Assembly (NCBI GenBank): GCA_028023455.1
Contig: JAQFVV010006255.1
Coordinates: forward strand, 2,854,001-2,918,000
Direction: 5' to 3'
From: Epiperipatus broadwayi
Taxonomy: Eukaryota > Onychophora > Udeonychophora > Euonychophora > Peripatidae
Length of the DNA: 64,000 nt
Shown: in pieces, positions 1 through 10,599 of the stretch
How the letters are laid out: every line of letters begins with the position of its first letter
How positions within the stretch are numbered: position 1 is the first letter of the stretch
Program-made: the position numbers and the translations under genes
Notes under the pieces: generated by a model
What the model saw: only the letters and a program-made list of their open reading frames with translations
Databases searched by the model: none
What the model was told of the DNA's origin: nothing

Positions 1-1240
1 TAATATAAAGTACATTCTAAATTAACACTTAAAGAACATTGTTTAGATATGTCTATTATTTATCAGTGTTCACTCATAACTGATAAATGAAACTAGTGGT
101 GATGAAAACAAAAGAGAATAAAATAAAAACATAAAAAATTTCAATTTTTTTTCTTCATGAAAATGCTTCTGCTTTAAATCTGACAAAAAATTTAATCTCA
201 ACAATACAAAATATTTTGGAACACTTAAGTGAAACAGAAGGGGTGAAAATTGAAGAGTTAGAAACAAGTGAAACTTTTGTAAGAAATGGAATCTCCAGAA
301 AAGTCAGAATAATGTTTTTTTGTCAGTAAAGAAATACTTTTTGAAAGATTATCAAATTCTGTATTGAAAAATAGATTAAATGACCAATAACTAGTTTCGG
401 TATAAAAACTTGTAAGCCAAAAAGATTTTTTCCAACGATGTAAAACAAGAAAACATATCATTTTCAGAAAGTTATTATAAAGTGAAAACAATTTATAGTT
501 ATATTGGTAGTGTGTGACTATGTTATTTCTTTGTTTAAATGTATACTATGAGTCATGCTATTTTATTTCAATTTTTGAGTAATTGAATAAAAAACATTAG
601 AACTTCTCAAAAATCTGTCTTTAAAAATTGCAGCTCATGAAAAATCACAAGCCCTTATTAATAATGCTTTTTATATGTATGAAATGTGGAAATAAACAAT
701 AGGTAAAGATTTTGAAGAAAAGTAAGACTTGAAATTAACTTTAAAATTAATGTATTTGATAGATTGGTAAATATAGTCATCATAATGTCAAAAAATTTAT
801 TGCCTTTAAGGAACATACAAAAGGTATAGAAAAAAAAACAGAATTGACCCTTTTTGGATTAGATCAATGTTTTATCCAATAATGATATGGTAATAAATCA
901 AATTCTGTATAAAAAAAAACAAAGTGTTGTATTAATACTTAAATCTAAAAATTTATTTAAAAATCTGGTTTTATTAAGTTTACTCCTTTTTATGCTATCA
1001 TTATAAACTTATCAGAATCAATTAATTAAATTTAGATATCAAAAGAAATTCAGGATGTATTTCAATTAAAATTAAAATTAGAGAATTGTTTTTTGGTTTT
1101 CTAACTCTCAATGATTGTTCAGCTCAATGACTTCTAACACAAAATAGATTTTATCAAGGACAAAATTTTATTGGTGCCAATGATATGAGTAACTTATATA
1201 ATTTTATAATATTTAATTTCACTTTTCTTGTGCCAATTAT
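1..1240. other. No gene recognised
   Basis: AT-rich sequence with poly-A/T runs. The open frames in 70-491 on the minus strand are low-complexity (Phe, Leu, Lys, Ser) and match no family I know. A remote relationship to the hAT-like scrap at 1790 is possible but cannot be shown by eye. Confidence 0.5.
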
Positions 1241-1241
1241 A

Positions 1242-1440
1242 ATATTTATTACTACATATTAAATATGTAACAAGAAAAGGTACTTTATTTCTAACCATAT
1301 ATTAAACATGGAGCATGCTTTTGACTTTATCTGTCAGATTCATAGCACTATGAGTCTGGCAATGTTGAAAGAATGTGCAATGTATGGTTGGAAATAAGGT
1401 ACCTTTTCTTGTTACATGTTTAATATATAGTCATAAATAT
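1242..1440. mobile_element. Short snap-back MITE with about 60-bp inverted arms
   Basis: The left arm (1242-1300) and right arm (1378-1440) are reverse complements with only a few mismatches; both contain the core TAACAAGAAAAGGTAC. About 75 bp separates them, so the whole 199 bp would fold into one hairpin. There is no coding content. This is the structure of a miniature inverted-repeat transposable element moved by a transposase encoded elsewhere. The superfamily cannot be assigned because no clear target-site duplication is visible in the AT-rich flanks. Confidence 0.7.
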
Positions 1441-1789
1441 TTATATAATTATTGTCAAAAAAAGTGAGAAATTTAACCCAATAGCAAGCATATACAGTAT
1501 GCATTTTGTAATGTAAATCTGATATAAAATATGTAATATCCAATTCTTTTGATATTATTGGAAGTATATTAGTCTATTTTTGCAGTAATTTACATAGATA
1601 GAAAATTTTAGCTTCATTCATAAAAGCATCAATTACTGCAGTCAAATGGCTAAATTCCAAAAGATGATCAGGGTGAATTATATATATCATTTTTGCCATT
1701 AAAACTTATATATGTTAATATATTAAAAACTCTGTTAGATAGATATAATATTTAAAATGCAATAAGAAATATGAATGCAAGGAAACAAA

Positions 1790-1941
1790 ATGTTTATTTT
1801 CACATTTTCATTGAAATTATTACATGAAATGAATATTTCATCAGAATTATTGCAATCTAAAGATAAGGATTTGCAAAAAGCATCATTTGCATTAAAGCCA
1901 ATGATTGATACACTAGTTAAATTAAGACTTTTGAGAATTTA
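1790..1941 (+). pseudogene. Possible hAT transposase fragment
   Basis: An open stretch of about 50 codons from an ATG at 1790 to TAA at 1939 contains the segment SSELLQSKDKDLQKASFALK. It resembles the '...iSk.LQ.kd.dl..A' region near the middle of hAT-family transposases of the zf-MYM/52-kDa-repressor type. That resemblance is remembered family knowledge, not an alignment. No BED finger, DDE residue or terminal repeat was found nearby. It could equally be a chance frame in AT-rich DNA. Confidence 0.3.
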
Positions 1942-2449
1942 AAAGGGAAATTAAAAAATCTGCATGTACATTGTAAAGGTAGCTTACAATCCTATCAAGA
2001 CCAGCCTTTATTTATCCACACCACCAAATCAAACCCATTTAAAACATAAGCTTAGCTAATAGGTGGTTGAATATGCACCAATCATTTTTTTTTTGTAAAC
2101 ACACACATATATATACATGACAAATGTTTGCTTTATTAAGTATCAAATTAAACAAATGCCACAATAAACTTTTTCTTATTTAATGAAAAATAAAAACCCA
2201 GTTAAAGAAATCCTTCATATTGTAACGGTATATAATATGCTATTACATTAATTTAAAATTAAAATAAAATGTTCATAAATAAAAATAAATTTATTAAAAT
2301 ACTAAAAGCTAAAATTAAAAAGAGTTGTTTAACATATATAATATATCGCACAGATGGAATGAAAACTTTAAAAGTATTTTTTTGAACGTACTTTTTTATA
2401 TATAAAAAAGTAAAGATCTAAAGATAAAATATTTTTGTTAAAAAGTAAC

Positions 2450-2940
2450 ATAATAGGCCTGTATGTTTCAGTTATTACATAATAGAGATGTCTGCCCATC
2501 CCTTGTATATTTATTAAATGGATTATGTCCTGTACATAAGGGGTCAGATTGACCTTGGGTCAACAAGGATGTGACAAGAATCTCGGCCTCAGAGCATTCC
2601 ATCATCAGATTTTCAATTGGATGGATGGTTGAAGAGTTAGAGTATAGAGTAGATTGAAGCCTGTCCATTAAAGTATGAGGTTTGGCTATCTTAATATATA
2701 TATCTGAGCACTTATAGCATATATGTGTGGAGATGGTAATCTGGACCAACTGATGATTGCTGGTTTAGCATGAAATACTTATATTGGTGATTATTTATCT
2801 TTTCAACATGTGTTCAAGTGTATCAGTGTTGTGAGATAGTGTGGAGATTGGTGGGTTGTATGAAAGTCTGTGCTCATATACCCTATATATTACATATATA
2901 GACACAGGTATATAATAAGCCTGTATGTTTCAGTTATAAC
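2450..2940 (+). mobile_element. Repeat A copy 1, retroposon with long target-site duplications
   Basis: A roughly 440-bp insert is bracketed by near-identical direct repeats at 2457-2478 and 2919-2940 (core CTGTATGTTTCAGTTAT), extending outward to 29 bp with two mismatches. Such duplications are typical of LINE-type retroposition. Related sequence recurs at 9981-10545 and 59186-59437. The plus-strand 3' part, around 2830-2895, has a degenerate tRNA-like promoter (A-box-like GAGATAGTGTGG), and the 10.5-kb copy has a clear B box in the same place. The minus strand carries a 93-codon open frame (2468-2749) whose segment TLMDRLQST is also readable in the other copies; I do not recognise the protein. 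It may be a SINE or a truncated LINE tail. Confidence 0.7.
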
Positions 2941-2959
2941 TAAAAATAGAAATAAATGT

Positions 2960-5750
2960 TAATTTCAATTTTAAGATTCCTATGTAATCTCAGTAAATGG
3001 AAATGATTGTGTTATTAATTAAATGAAAAGCAAACTAGCCTTTGGGGTTTTTATATAAATGAAAAGTCAGATAAGAGAATAAAAAAAATTAGAATGTCCA
3101 ATAGAAGCAGTAGCCAATGCTTGGACCTAAATGAAAATGATTGGAACAGGAAATTATGTTCAATGAATCCGGAGGATTACTATAAAAAGAAAACAATTCA
3201 AATTAAAAGACAGTTCCAGCTTGATTTTTTGAGAAGGTGAAAAGATGCACTTTTCACACTCTATCTTATTTCAAATGAAGTGACTGTTAATTTATGAACA
3301 GCACTATTGTAGACCCAAATCATATGGGCCCTACAATAAAATAGTACCAGGATTGAACCAGCTAAGGCCATCTCTGAAAAAGCAGACTGGTCTTCCATGA
3401 AAGTATGGCCAATAAAGACTTCGCGGGAATTGGCAACAGGAACCAGGAGCTCTTCTACTGTAAGATATGAACTGTAAAATTTTAAAAAAGTAATTAAGAA
3501 CTTTCAAGATTTGACAAGCTTTTAATAGTCAACTAAACCTAATTTTTAAAATGAACTTTAATCTGACTTTTAAGATTTCAAAATCAATTTTTAATGTTTA
3601 ATTTTAAATATTTGAGTTTGCTAATTTAATCATTACCATTTTTTTTTTATTAATATTTATTGACTAAATTATTTAAATGTAATAAATTTAAGTTGGGTGT
3701 AGATAGCTGCATAGATTTGTTAACGTTTAATTTTTTTTATTGATTAAAATATATAGATATCGATAAATATGACATCTCATGCTGAGTGTCCAAGTGTATT
3801 TATTTGTATATCTTTGAAGTTATTGGTGTTAATGTGGCATCTTATGATGAATGCCATCGGGTTTATTGTAAATTTCCCTCTGCAATTCCTTCAATAACTT
3901 TATATTTTAGTTGTTTATGTTTATTTTAAAGGGTTTTAATTTCAGGCTATTTGTTTCATAGTTAGGTCGATGCTGGTGGAGGGATATATGAGTGTTTATA
4001 TCAATTTAGTGTGAAGCATGTTAGCATACAGGGCAATGTGCCCAACTGAATGCATGACTTAAAGGCATAGTCATTGCATTGTAATGTACACAGATGTATT
4101 TCCTGCAACATTAACCCTTTAAAAAAATTCTATGGATAGGGACTATAAGTTAGCAGATAGATCACTCTCCCCCATACATAGCATTTCTTTTTAATTATTT
4201 TATATATACATGATTCCTTCGCCAGACAGATGCACATTCCTGTACTGGACAAAGATCATGTCTGTCAAATAATATCATGCAGCAGATGCACATTCCTGAC
4301 TGCATGGTTTTATGCTAGCATCTTCATATTGCATTGGTTGCATTTCATATAACAGGAAGCAAGCGTTGGTCTGGTTACAAACTTTTAGTCTGAGATTGAA
4401 TGATTGTTTTGAAAAGTTTTTAACTGAGGAATCTATGTAGCCAATCTATACTCAACATTATAAAACAAACTTTTGTAAAATGTCCGTCTGTGTGGAGTTT
4501 CTTAATAATTTAAATTAAAAAAATAACCAAATTAATATTAAAATCTAAGCAAGATAAATTTTATTATTCAATTTTAAATATTTATATATGTGCATTAATA
4601 AATGTTTTTTGTGTATTAATTACTGGCGATGGCTTATTTTATTTTTAAATATTAATATATTTTGAGAATATAAATCTTTATTAAAATTTATAAGAATTTA
4701 TATTATAAATTATCTCTGCTGCTCCCTGAGCTAGTGGCATGGGCTGATGGTCGGAATAAAATATATATGTAAAAATTTCTGATCTTAACTTACATATCTG
4801 CCTACTATATTAATTTTCCAGATTCCAATAGCCTGGTGGTGCTCCTGTATGGCAGATGCAGTAAGACTCCACTGAAATCTCCCCGACCATTATATATATA
4901 TATATACCAACAATGAATTAGTTATCAATGTATTGTACATCACAATTTAAGACTTAGACTTAGTAAACATAGTGATGACCTAGTGTCAAGCCAATCTCTA
5001 GGCAACTGAGTGTGGAAAATAAAAATGAATTCTGTTACATAATTTTATTTTTAACTACATCCAATATAATACTTGCAACAATAGACAGCCATGGCAATGG
5101 AAAAGGAAACAGAAAAGTTTAGTATACTAAACACCGGAAACTAAGAATGGTATAAAAGCAAACCCAGTTCATTTCCATCATCTTTTGTTATTTTACAAAT
5201 GATGTAATAACTGTATAAAGCCAACATCTTAAGATCAAATGTTCGAATATAAGAGAAGATGGATGACTTATTCGATATTCCGAATTATCTGTATAATTTT
5301 CATAACACAAAATTACAAGAAATTACAACCAATGTTTAAATAGAAAAAAGTTTGATAAATGCATGCAGTTTAACAAAAGAACTAAACTGATTTTAAATTG
5401 ATATTTAAAAATAAAAAGTGCGCTATTATTCAAACACGGAGAAAATAGAACATCACCAGCATTTATATAAATGATGAAGTAATTTTTTTCCTATATAAGC
5501 CATTAAATGCCAAATAGCATATCAAGAAAAATTAAATCTGTTATAAACTGCTGTACAATGTATTCTGGCAAAATTAGCATTGCCATAGGACTGGAGTGCT
5601 ATTGTCCTGGCCATAGAAATGCAATGACTTAATCTATTTATCTGTATATGCCTAAAGAAGCATCAAATGCCTACACTAAATGTCTAAATGGATCACGAAG
5701 GAAAGCAACTGCAGAAAATGGAATCATTATTTCAAGCATGTTACTGAGGA
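2960..5750. other. No gene recognised
   Basis: Mostly AT-rich. The stretch 3160-3480 is less AT-rich than its surroundings and reads like an old element or decayed exon, but no family could be named in any frame. Around 3770-3860 two short related motifs (GACATCTCATGCTGAGTGTC and a diverged copy) lie about 60 bp apart. At 4220-4300 the phrase CAGATGCACATTCCTG occurs twice about 55 bp apart. At 4715-4890 there is another island of balanced composition. Confidence 0.45.
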
Positions 5751-5762
5751 ATTCTAGAAAAT

Positions 5763-6012
5763 GATGAATAACTTAACAAAGAAGAAAGATCTGAAGAGAG
5801 ATAGACTGTATCCATAAAAGACATTATTGCCAAACTCATGGACATTAACCAAGATGACTTAAAGAATGTTTTGATTTATTATATAGCAAGAGATGAATGA
5901 CTTACTGAAGAAGAATGATCTGAAGAGAGATAGACTGTATTCATAAAAGACATTATTGCCAAACTTATGGACACTAAGCAAGATGACTTAGAGAAAGTTT
6001 TGATTTATTATG
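5763..6012 (+). pseudogene. Two tandem copies of a decayed 43-codon coding repeat
   Basis: Two direct copies with a period of 129 bp (5763-5891 and 5892-6012) are about 90% alike. Because 129 is a multiple of three, the frame is preserved: both copies read IKDIIAKLMD followed by QDDL and VLIYY. The frame is broken by TGA, TGA and TAG at positions where CGA (Arg) or CAG (Gln) would restore a charged, helix-like repeat, which suggests C-to-T decay of a formerly coding tandem repeat. I do not recognise the protein. Alternatives are a non-coding duplication that is in frame by chance, or a fragment of a transposon-encoded protein. Confidence 0.5.
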
Positions 6013-6019
6013 TATTATT

Positions 6020-7550
6020 TTTTATATATGTTTGTAAAGTTCTAGTTTTATTTTACTTCCACACTTGGAAACATGTCTACAATTTGGAAGAGTCCATTAT
6101 TAGTGAAAGCAACAAAATGAAGGGAGGGGAATTATTAAGTTAGATAAAAAAATTTATGTCAAATAAAGTTTAGGTCATCATTCCCTCCGTAGTGACTTGA
6201 CATTTGATCATTACCACTATGATATGGAGTAAGGTAAGATTATTGATATTATTCCATATTAAGCACATTCACTTACTACAGAATAGAGTTCGTATTATTA
6301 TTATTCTTTTGTTAACTAATAATCATTTATATTTATTTTTTGGTATAAATAACCAACCTTCTGGTACAGATGTTTTTTTCTATCAGCTGTAGAAAACCAT
6401 ATATAGGTAGGGGGTTCCAAAAGAAGATGGAACTTCACTAACTGGAAGTGGACAATGAGGCTATTACACATACACTTGTATCATATTTTAAATTAGCTAA
6501 TTAGCTTTGTGGTCAATTTAATAATGATTTATTTATTATTTTTATTTGCTTTGTAAATGATTAATGTCATATTATGTATTTCTGCCATGGGTAAGAGTTG
6601 GAATAGTGAACACATTTAATCATTGATATGGTAGAAATACATTCTTGACATGCACAATTATATTGTTTTATCATGTTAAAAAGTTTTGAATTTTTGTTTT
6701 GTTATTTAATAATTCTTGTCAATTTGATTTATATTAAATTGATCTCTAGTTTATCAAAATCATGTATACATTCCTTCATCAATTAATAAACAAGTATATA
6801 TTATACGCACACATGTCACTCTTGTATAATAATACAGTAATATGTTTGGATGGATTTTTAAATCATTTGGAACCTATATAGAGGTGTGGTAGCTGCTATC
6901 TAGTGTAAATTCACTCCTGAAGAGAGCCAAAGGCACTTCCTAAGTTCAAATACTGAGGTATAATGGAGTCCAAAGGAGGATAAGGTTGGATGAACTAGCC
7001 CAAATTGTATCTAATTTTAATGTGTAAACCAGAGCTAACCCGTTGGAGGTAGATACAATCATAGGTTAGGTATTTCATCATAGCATTAATGGCATCCTTC
7101 CAGAATACCCTAGGTCTCCACCATAGTCAGATGCATTCCCTCTTGCTTCTTGTCAGAACCCGGACTATTACAACATAGAAAATTTAAAACTGTTTTATTG
7201 AAAAAATGACATTTATATTAAAGAGATTTTTTTGATGAATAAAGTTAATGTCTCACATGTAAGAAAACCAAAGATAATTTTAGAATAAATGTGATTGTCA
7301 GAATTTTAGATGTTTATATAGAACAAATTAAAAGGAAATAATCCAATCCAAAAAAAATATTGACAGTTTTTATTTTTAAATCTTAATGAGTTGTTATATG
7401 CAATCAGAAGATAATTACAAAAATATATATGAAAAAGACTTAAATAAAAACTTTGCATTTCAATTTTTACCGATTGTGAAAACTGTTTCATCAAAAAATC
7501 AAATCTTTACTATAAAAAGATTTGCCAAATTGTTAATAATAAAATATATA
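6020..7550. other. No gene recognised
   Basis: AT-rich. A more balanced patch at 6850-7175 (TCTCCACCATAGTCAGATGC, CAGAACCCGGACTA) looks like an old repeat of unknown type; neither strand gives a recognisable protein. Confidence 0.45.
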
Positions 7551-7559
7551 ATATAAATA

Positions 7560-7870
7560 AAATGTCCGTTAATTAAAACAAAATTGTAATTATAATAAAA
7601 GTAATAATAAATTTAATGGTAATAAACTATTATAAATGGTTTTTAAATCTGCAGAAGTACTTTCTGTTAATTTCTTAAACCTGCCTCTACTGCCACTAAA
7701 TTAAAAAACAAAGCGGAAGCAAATGTCATCAATTCAAATAACTTGAATCCCATATTTTAATGTTAGCAGCTTGTCTATTTATAAAAATTGCCTCCTTAAT
7801 TCTTCAGTTTTCTTTGATCATGAAAAAACATGTAAATTTAACTACTTCAGCTTCAAGTGCCATATTAAAA
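7560..7870 (-). pseudogene. Penelope-like element relic, C-terminal GIY-YIG end (inverted copy)
   Basis: On the minus strand this matches 9745-9985 (plus strand) over about 250 bp, including IKEAIFINRQAANI and the following non-coding GGCAGAGGCAGGTTTAAGAA-like stretch. Relative to that copy it has lost about 24 bp within the coding part and is more decayed upstream. The basic 'K.IKEAiFI.....iNr' pattern is the C-terminal part of the GIY-YIG endonuclease domain of Penelope-like retroelements, which nicks the target DNA. Identification rests on the better-preserved partner. Confidence 0.5.
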
Positions 7871-8430
7871 TTTTTTAAATACTGGCATGAAACACAATTT
7901 TCACAATAACTTCAGCTTTAATTATATTAGAGCAAAAACAATTACATTGCTAGAAACTAGAAAAATTAAGGAAAACAATAAGCATAAAATAAATAGTGAT
8001 AACTATATAAAAAATAAGGGAAAAAAGAAATTTTCACAGCCAAAATAATTATTATTTTATTGTTTGTTCATAATTTGGAAATTAACATTAACTAAAATTT
8101 AAAATACATCTTCAGTTATAATTTCTTTCTATTCCTCACAAAATTATCTTTCTAAGCATGTATAACATGTCTTACTTGAGATAATCCACAGCTTCACAGT
8201 CTCCAAAAGAAGTTGGATATGACTTCTTCATTTTTATCTTGTACTCCAAATGTTCTAAATGTCAAAGGTGTCTATAAAGAAAAAGATTCATCATAATAAA
8301 AGATACAAAAGAATTCATCATAGCAATTGGCTTCTTGTCTATCTAAAACTAGAAATTGTAGGCTACTGTCTATATCACTGATAAAATGAGTTTCATCTCT
8401 TCATTTTATTTTTTTTTTGTGTACGACAGT

Positions 8431-8516
8431 GATGTTTATCTTCTTTATAGTCACCAGCGATGTTTATATTCTTTATGCACATAAGTGATGTTTATATTCT
8501 TTATGCACAGAAGTGG
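8431..8516. repeat. Three-copy 28-bp tandem repeat
   Basis: GATGTTTATATTCTTTATGC units begin at 8431, 8459 and 8487; the first is more diverged. No coding role is evident. Confidence 0.8.
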
Positions 8517-8724
8517 TGCTATCTTGTTATATTCATTGTACCACATAGATATAATTTATTTGCATATAGTTCCATTTGTTAGCTATAGACTTGAAAATAA
8601 TGTTATGAAACATATAGCAAAACCAAAGCATGAACAAGAATAAACAAAAACATAAACAAGAATCAGAATTTGATTATTAGTTTTATAACTCATTGCTTGT
8701 AAACCATATTATATAAACATAATT

Positions 8725-8773
8725 AATGATTTTCAAAAAGTATAATAATTTATTATACTTTTTGAAAATCATT
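8725..8773. repeat. Perfect 22-bp-arm palindrome
   Basis: AATGATTTTCAAAAAGTATA begins the left arm; its exact reverse complement follows after a 5-base spacer (AATTT). The total is 49 bp with no mismatches in 22-bp arms, in contrast to the decayed repeats around it. It could extrude as a hairpin. It ends about 40 bp before a minisatellite. Confidence 0.9.
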
Positions 8774-8809
8774 ATTTTTATAAAAATAAGAGGATTAGTG
8801 TAGATAGAA

Positions 8810-9275
8810 CATTAGAAAATTGTGATAGATATGAATTCTATATGATCATAAATAAATAAATATATAATTACAAACTAACACACATTAATTTTTCGATAGA
8901 TATGAATTATATATGAGCATAAATAAATATATTACAAACTAACTTTAGAAAATTATGACAGATATGAATTCTATACGTGCATAAATAAATATATAATTAC
9001 AAACTAACACAACAAATTTTTCGATAGATATGAATTCTATATGAGCATAAATAAATATATTGCAATAACTTTAGAAAATTACGATAGATATGAATTCTGT
9101 ATGAGCATAAATAAATATATAACTACAAACTAACTTTTGAAAATTACGATATGAATTCTATATGAGCATAAATAAATATATAACTACAAACTAACACAAA
9201 CTTTAGAAAATTAGGATAGATATGAATTCTATATGACCATAAATAAATATATAACATATACTACAAACTAACACA
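8810..9275. repeat. Minisatellite, about seven units of 60-75 bp
   Basis: Repeated unit: GATAGATATGAATTCTATATG, then AGCATAAATAAATATA, then ACAAACTAACAC and TTTAGAAAATTA. Units start near 8819, 8895, 8957, 9022, 9084, 9146 and 9211. They differ by small indels; two sub-types alternate at first (with and without the AACACA...TTTTTCG spacer). No coding potential. Confidence 0.85.
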
Positions 9276-9599
9276 GACTAATTACAAACTAAAATTAATA
9301 AAAAAGATAATTTTTTCAAAAAATTTAAAATAAAATTTAAAAATTTAACTTATGAGTAATTACATTGAAGCTCTATTGTAGGCCTTGTTTGTGAATAACA
9401 CTAGAGAAATTTTCACTTGCAGCCCGTAAATCATTTTTTGTCTTTTATCACTTCGCGATAAGTATAAAACTTATCAAAAAAAATTAATACTGTGGTCGAT
9501 TAAAACTGTTGCCAAAAATCCAAATTTTAGCCGATTTTTTTGAGGTAAAGATTGTTTGAAAGCTAAGATATTGAGCTATAAAATGGCCATATTTTGATT

Positions 9600-9990
9600 G
9601 ATGTCATCCTTATACTTTTTATGTCAGTAAAGAAAGAAAATAACACATCATCAAATGAGAGCACAAAAGCGCACGCAGCGCCAACAAAATGGAAAAAGTT
9701 AAATTTGATTTTGAAAGTGTGAAAATTCTTCATGAAGAGAGAAACCATAATAAAAGAAAAATTAAGGAGGCAATTTTTATAAATAGGAACAAAATGCGCT
9801 TAATAAATAGACAAGCTGCTAACATTGAAATATGGGATTCACGGGGTTTGAATTGATATTTTTTTAATTTAGTGGCAGTTGAGGCAGGTTTAAGAAATTA
9901 ACCAAAAATATTTTTGCAGATTTAAAAACTGTTTTTAATAGTATATTACCGTTAAATTTATTATTTTTATTATAATTACAATACACACTA
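9600..9990 (+). pseudogene. Penelope-like element relic, GIY-YIG endonuclease C-terminus
   Basis: The plus-strand frame around 9690-9835 reads KILHEERNHNKRKIKEAIFI, preceded in another frame by a His/Ala-rich stretch and followed by an Ile-Trp-Asp motif. This is the end of the GIY-YIG nuclease module that follows the reverse transcriptase in Penelope-like elements (family pattern: hydrophobic-Lys-Ile-Leu, then KR.IKEA.FI). The reverse transcriptase is absent, so only the 3' end remains. The tail after about 9860 is shared with the inverted copy at 7560-7870. Frameshifts upstream of 9700 show it is dead. A stand-alone GIY-YIG protein is possible but less likely given the reverse transcriptase relic at 36.7 kb. 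Confidence 0.65.
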
Positions 9991-10343
9991 TCTCATACAA
10001 CTGATACATATGTAGAAAAGATAAACAATCATCAATATACATATTTCGTGCTAAACCAGCACTCATTAGTTGGTCCAGATTGTTATCTCCCATACATATA
10101 TATAATTATTGCTCAGTTTATATTAAGATAGCAAATCTTCATACTTTAATGGACAGGCTTCAATCCACTCCAACTTTTCAGCCATCCATATCATTAAAAA
10201 TTCGATGCTGATAACCCAAATCCCATACTGATGCCAATATTATTGCCATACCCATGTTGACTTCAAGTCACTCTGACCCCTCATGTATAGGACCTTATCC
10301 ATTTAAATACATGTAAGAGGGATGGACAGGATACAAGCTTGAT
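9981..10343 (-). mobile_element. Repeat A copy 2, minus orientation
   Basis: This matches copy 1 (2468-2860) in reverse orientation: CTAAACCAGCA, GTTGGTCCAGAT, CTTTAATGGACAGGCTTCAA and the GGATGG end are all shared. The order is that of copy 1 read on the opposite strand. It is more diverged than copy 1. Its tRNA-like end lies at the left, directly against the GIY-YIG relic. Confidence 0.7.
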
Positions 10344-10595
10344 GTGTAAATATTTGAAAACCAGGCACCTTTCACAAACCTCTGGACCAACTGATGAGTA
10401 CTGATTTAGCATGAAATACATATATTGATGATTGTTTATCTTTTCTACAAGTGTGTGGTCATGTGTATCAGTTGTATGAGATAGTGTGGATAGTTGAAGG
10501 GTGTTTGAAAATCTGAGTTCAAATCCCCTATACTTACAATTAAGCTCCAGAGGTTTGTGAAGAGTGCATGGTTTTCAAATATTTATAATTGCAAT
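10344..10595 (+). mobile_element. Foldback unit: 38-bp inverted arms around a repeat A piece
   Basis: The arms at 10347-10385 and 10546-10585 are reverse complements (AAATATTTGAAAACCA ... TGGTTTTCAAATATTT, both next to AGAGGTTTGTGA). Between them lies a plus-orientation copy of the repeat A end (10384-10545), from CTGGACCAACTGATGA to a clear tRNA-type B box (GAGTTCAAATCCC near 10520) with an A-box-like GAGATAGTGTGG upstream. Together with the minus copy to its left, roughly 110 bp of repeat A occurs twice in inverted orientation. The result is a nested foldback structure rather than two random insertions. Confidence 0.65.
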
Positions 10596-10599
10596 AATA

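Noticed and set aside
8810-9275. CRISPR-like array
   Set aside because: Direct repeats are contiguous and diverged, with no unique spacers of constant length, and the genome is eukaryotic.
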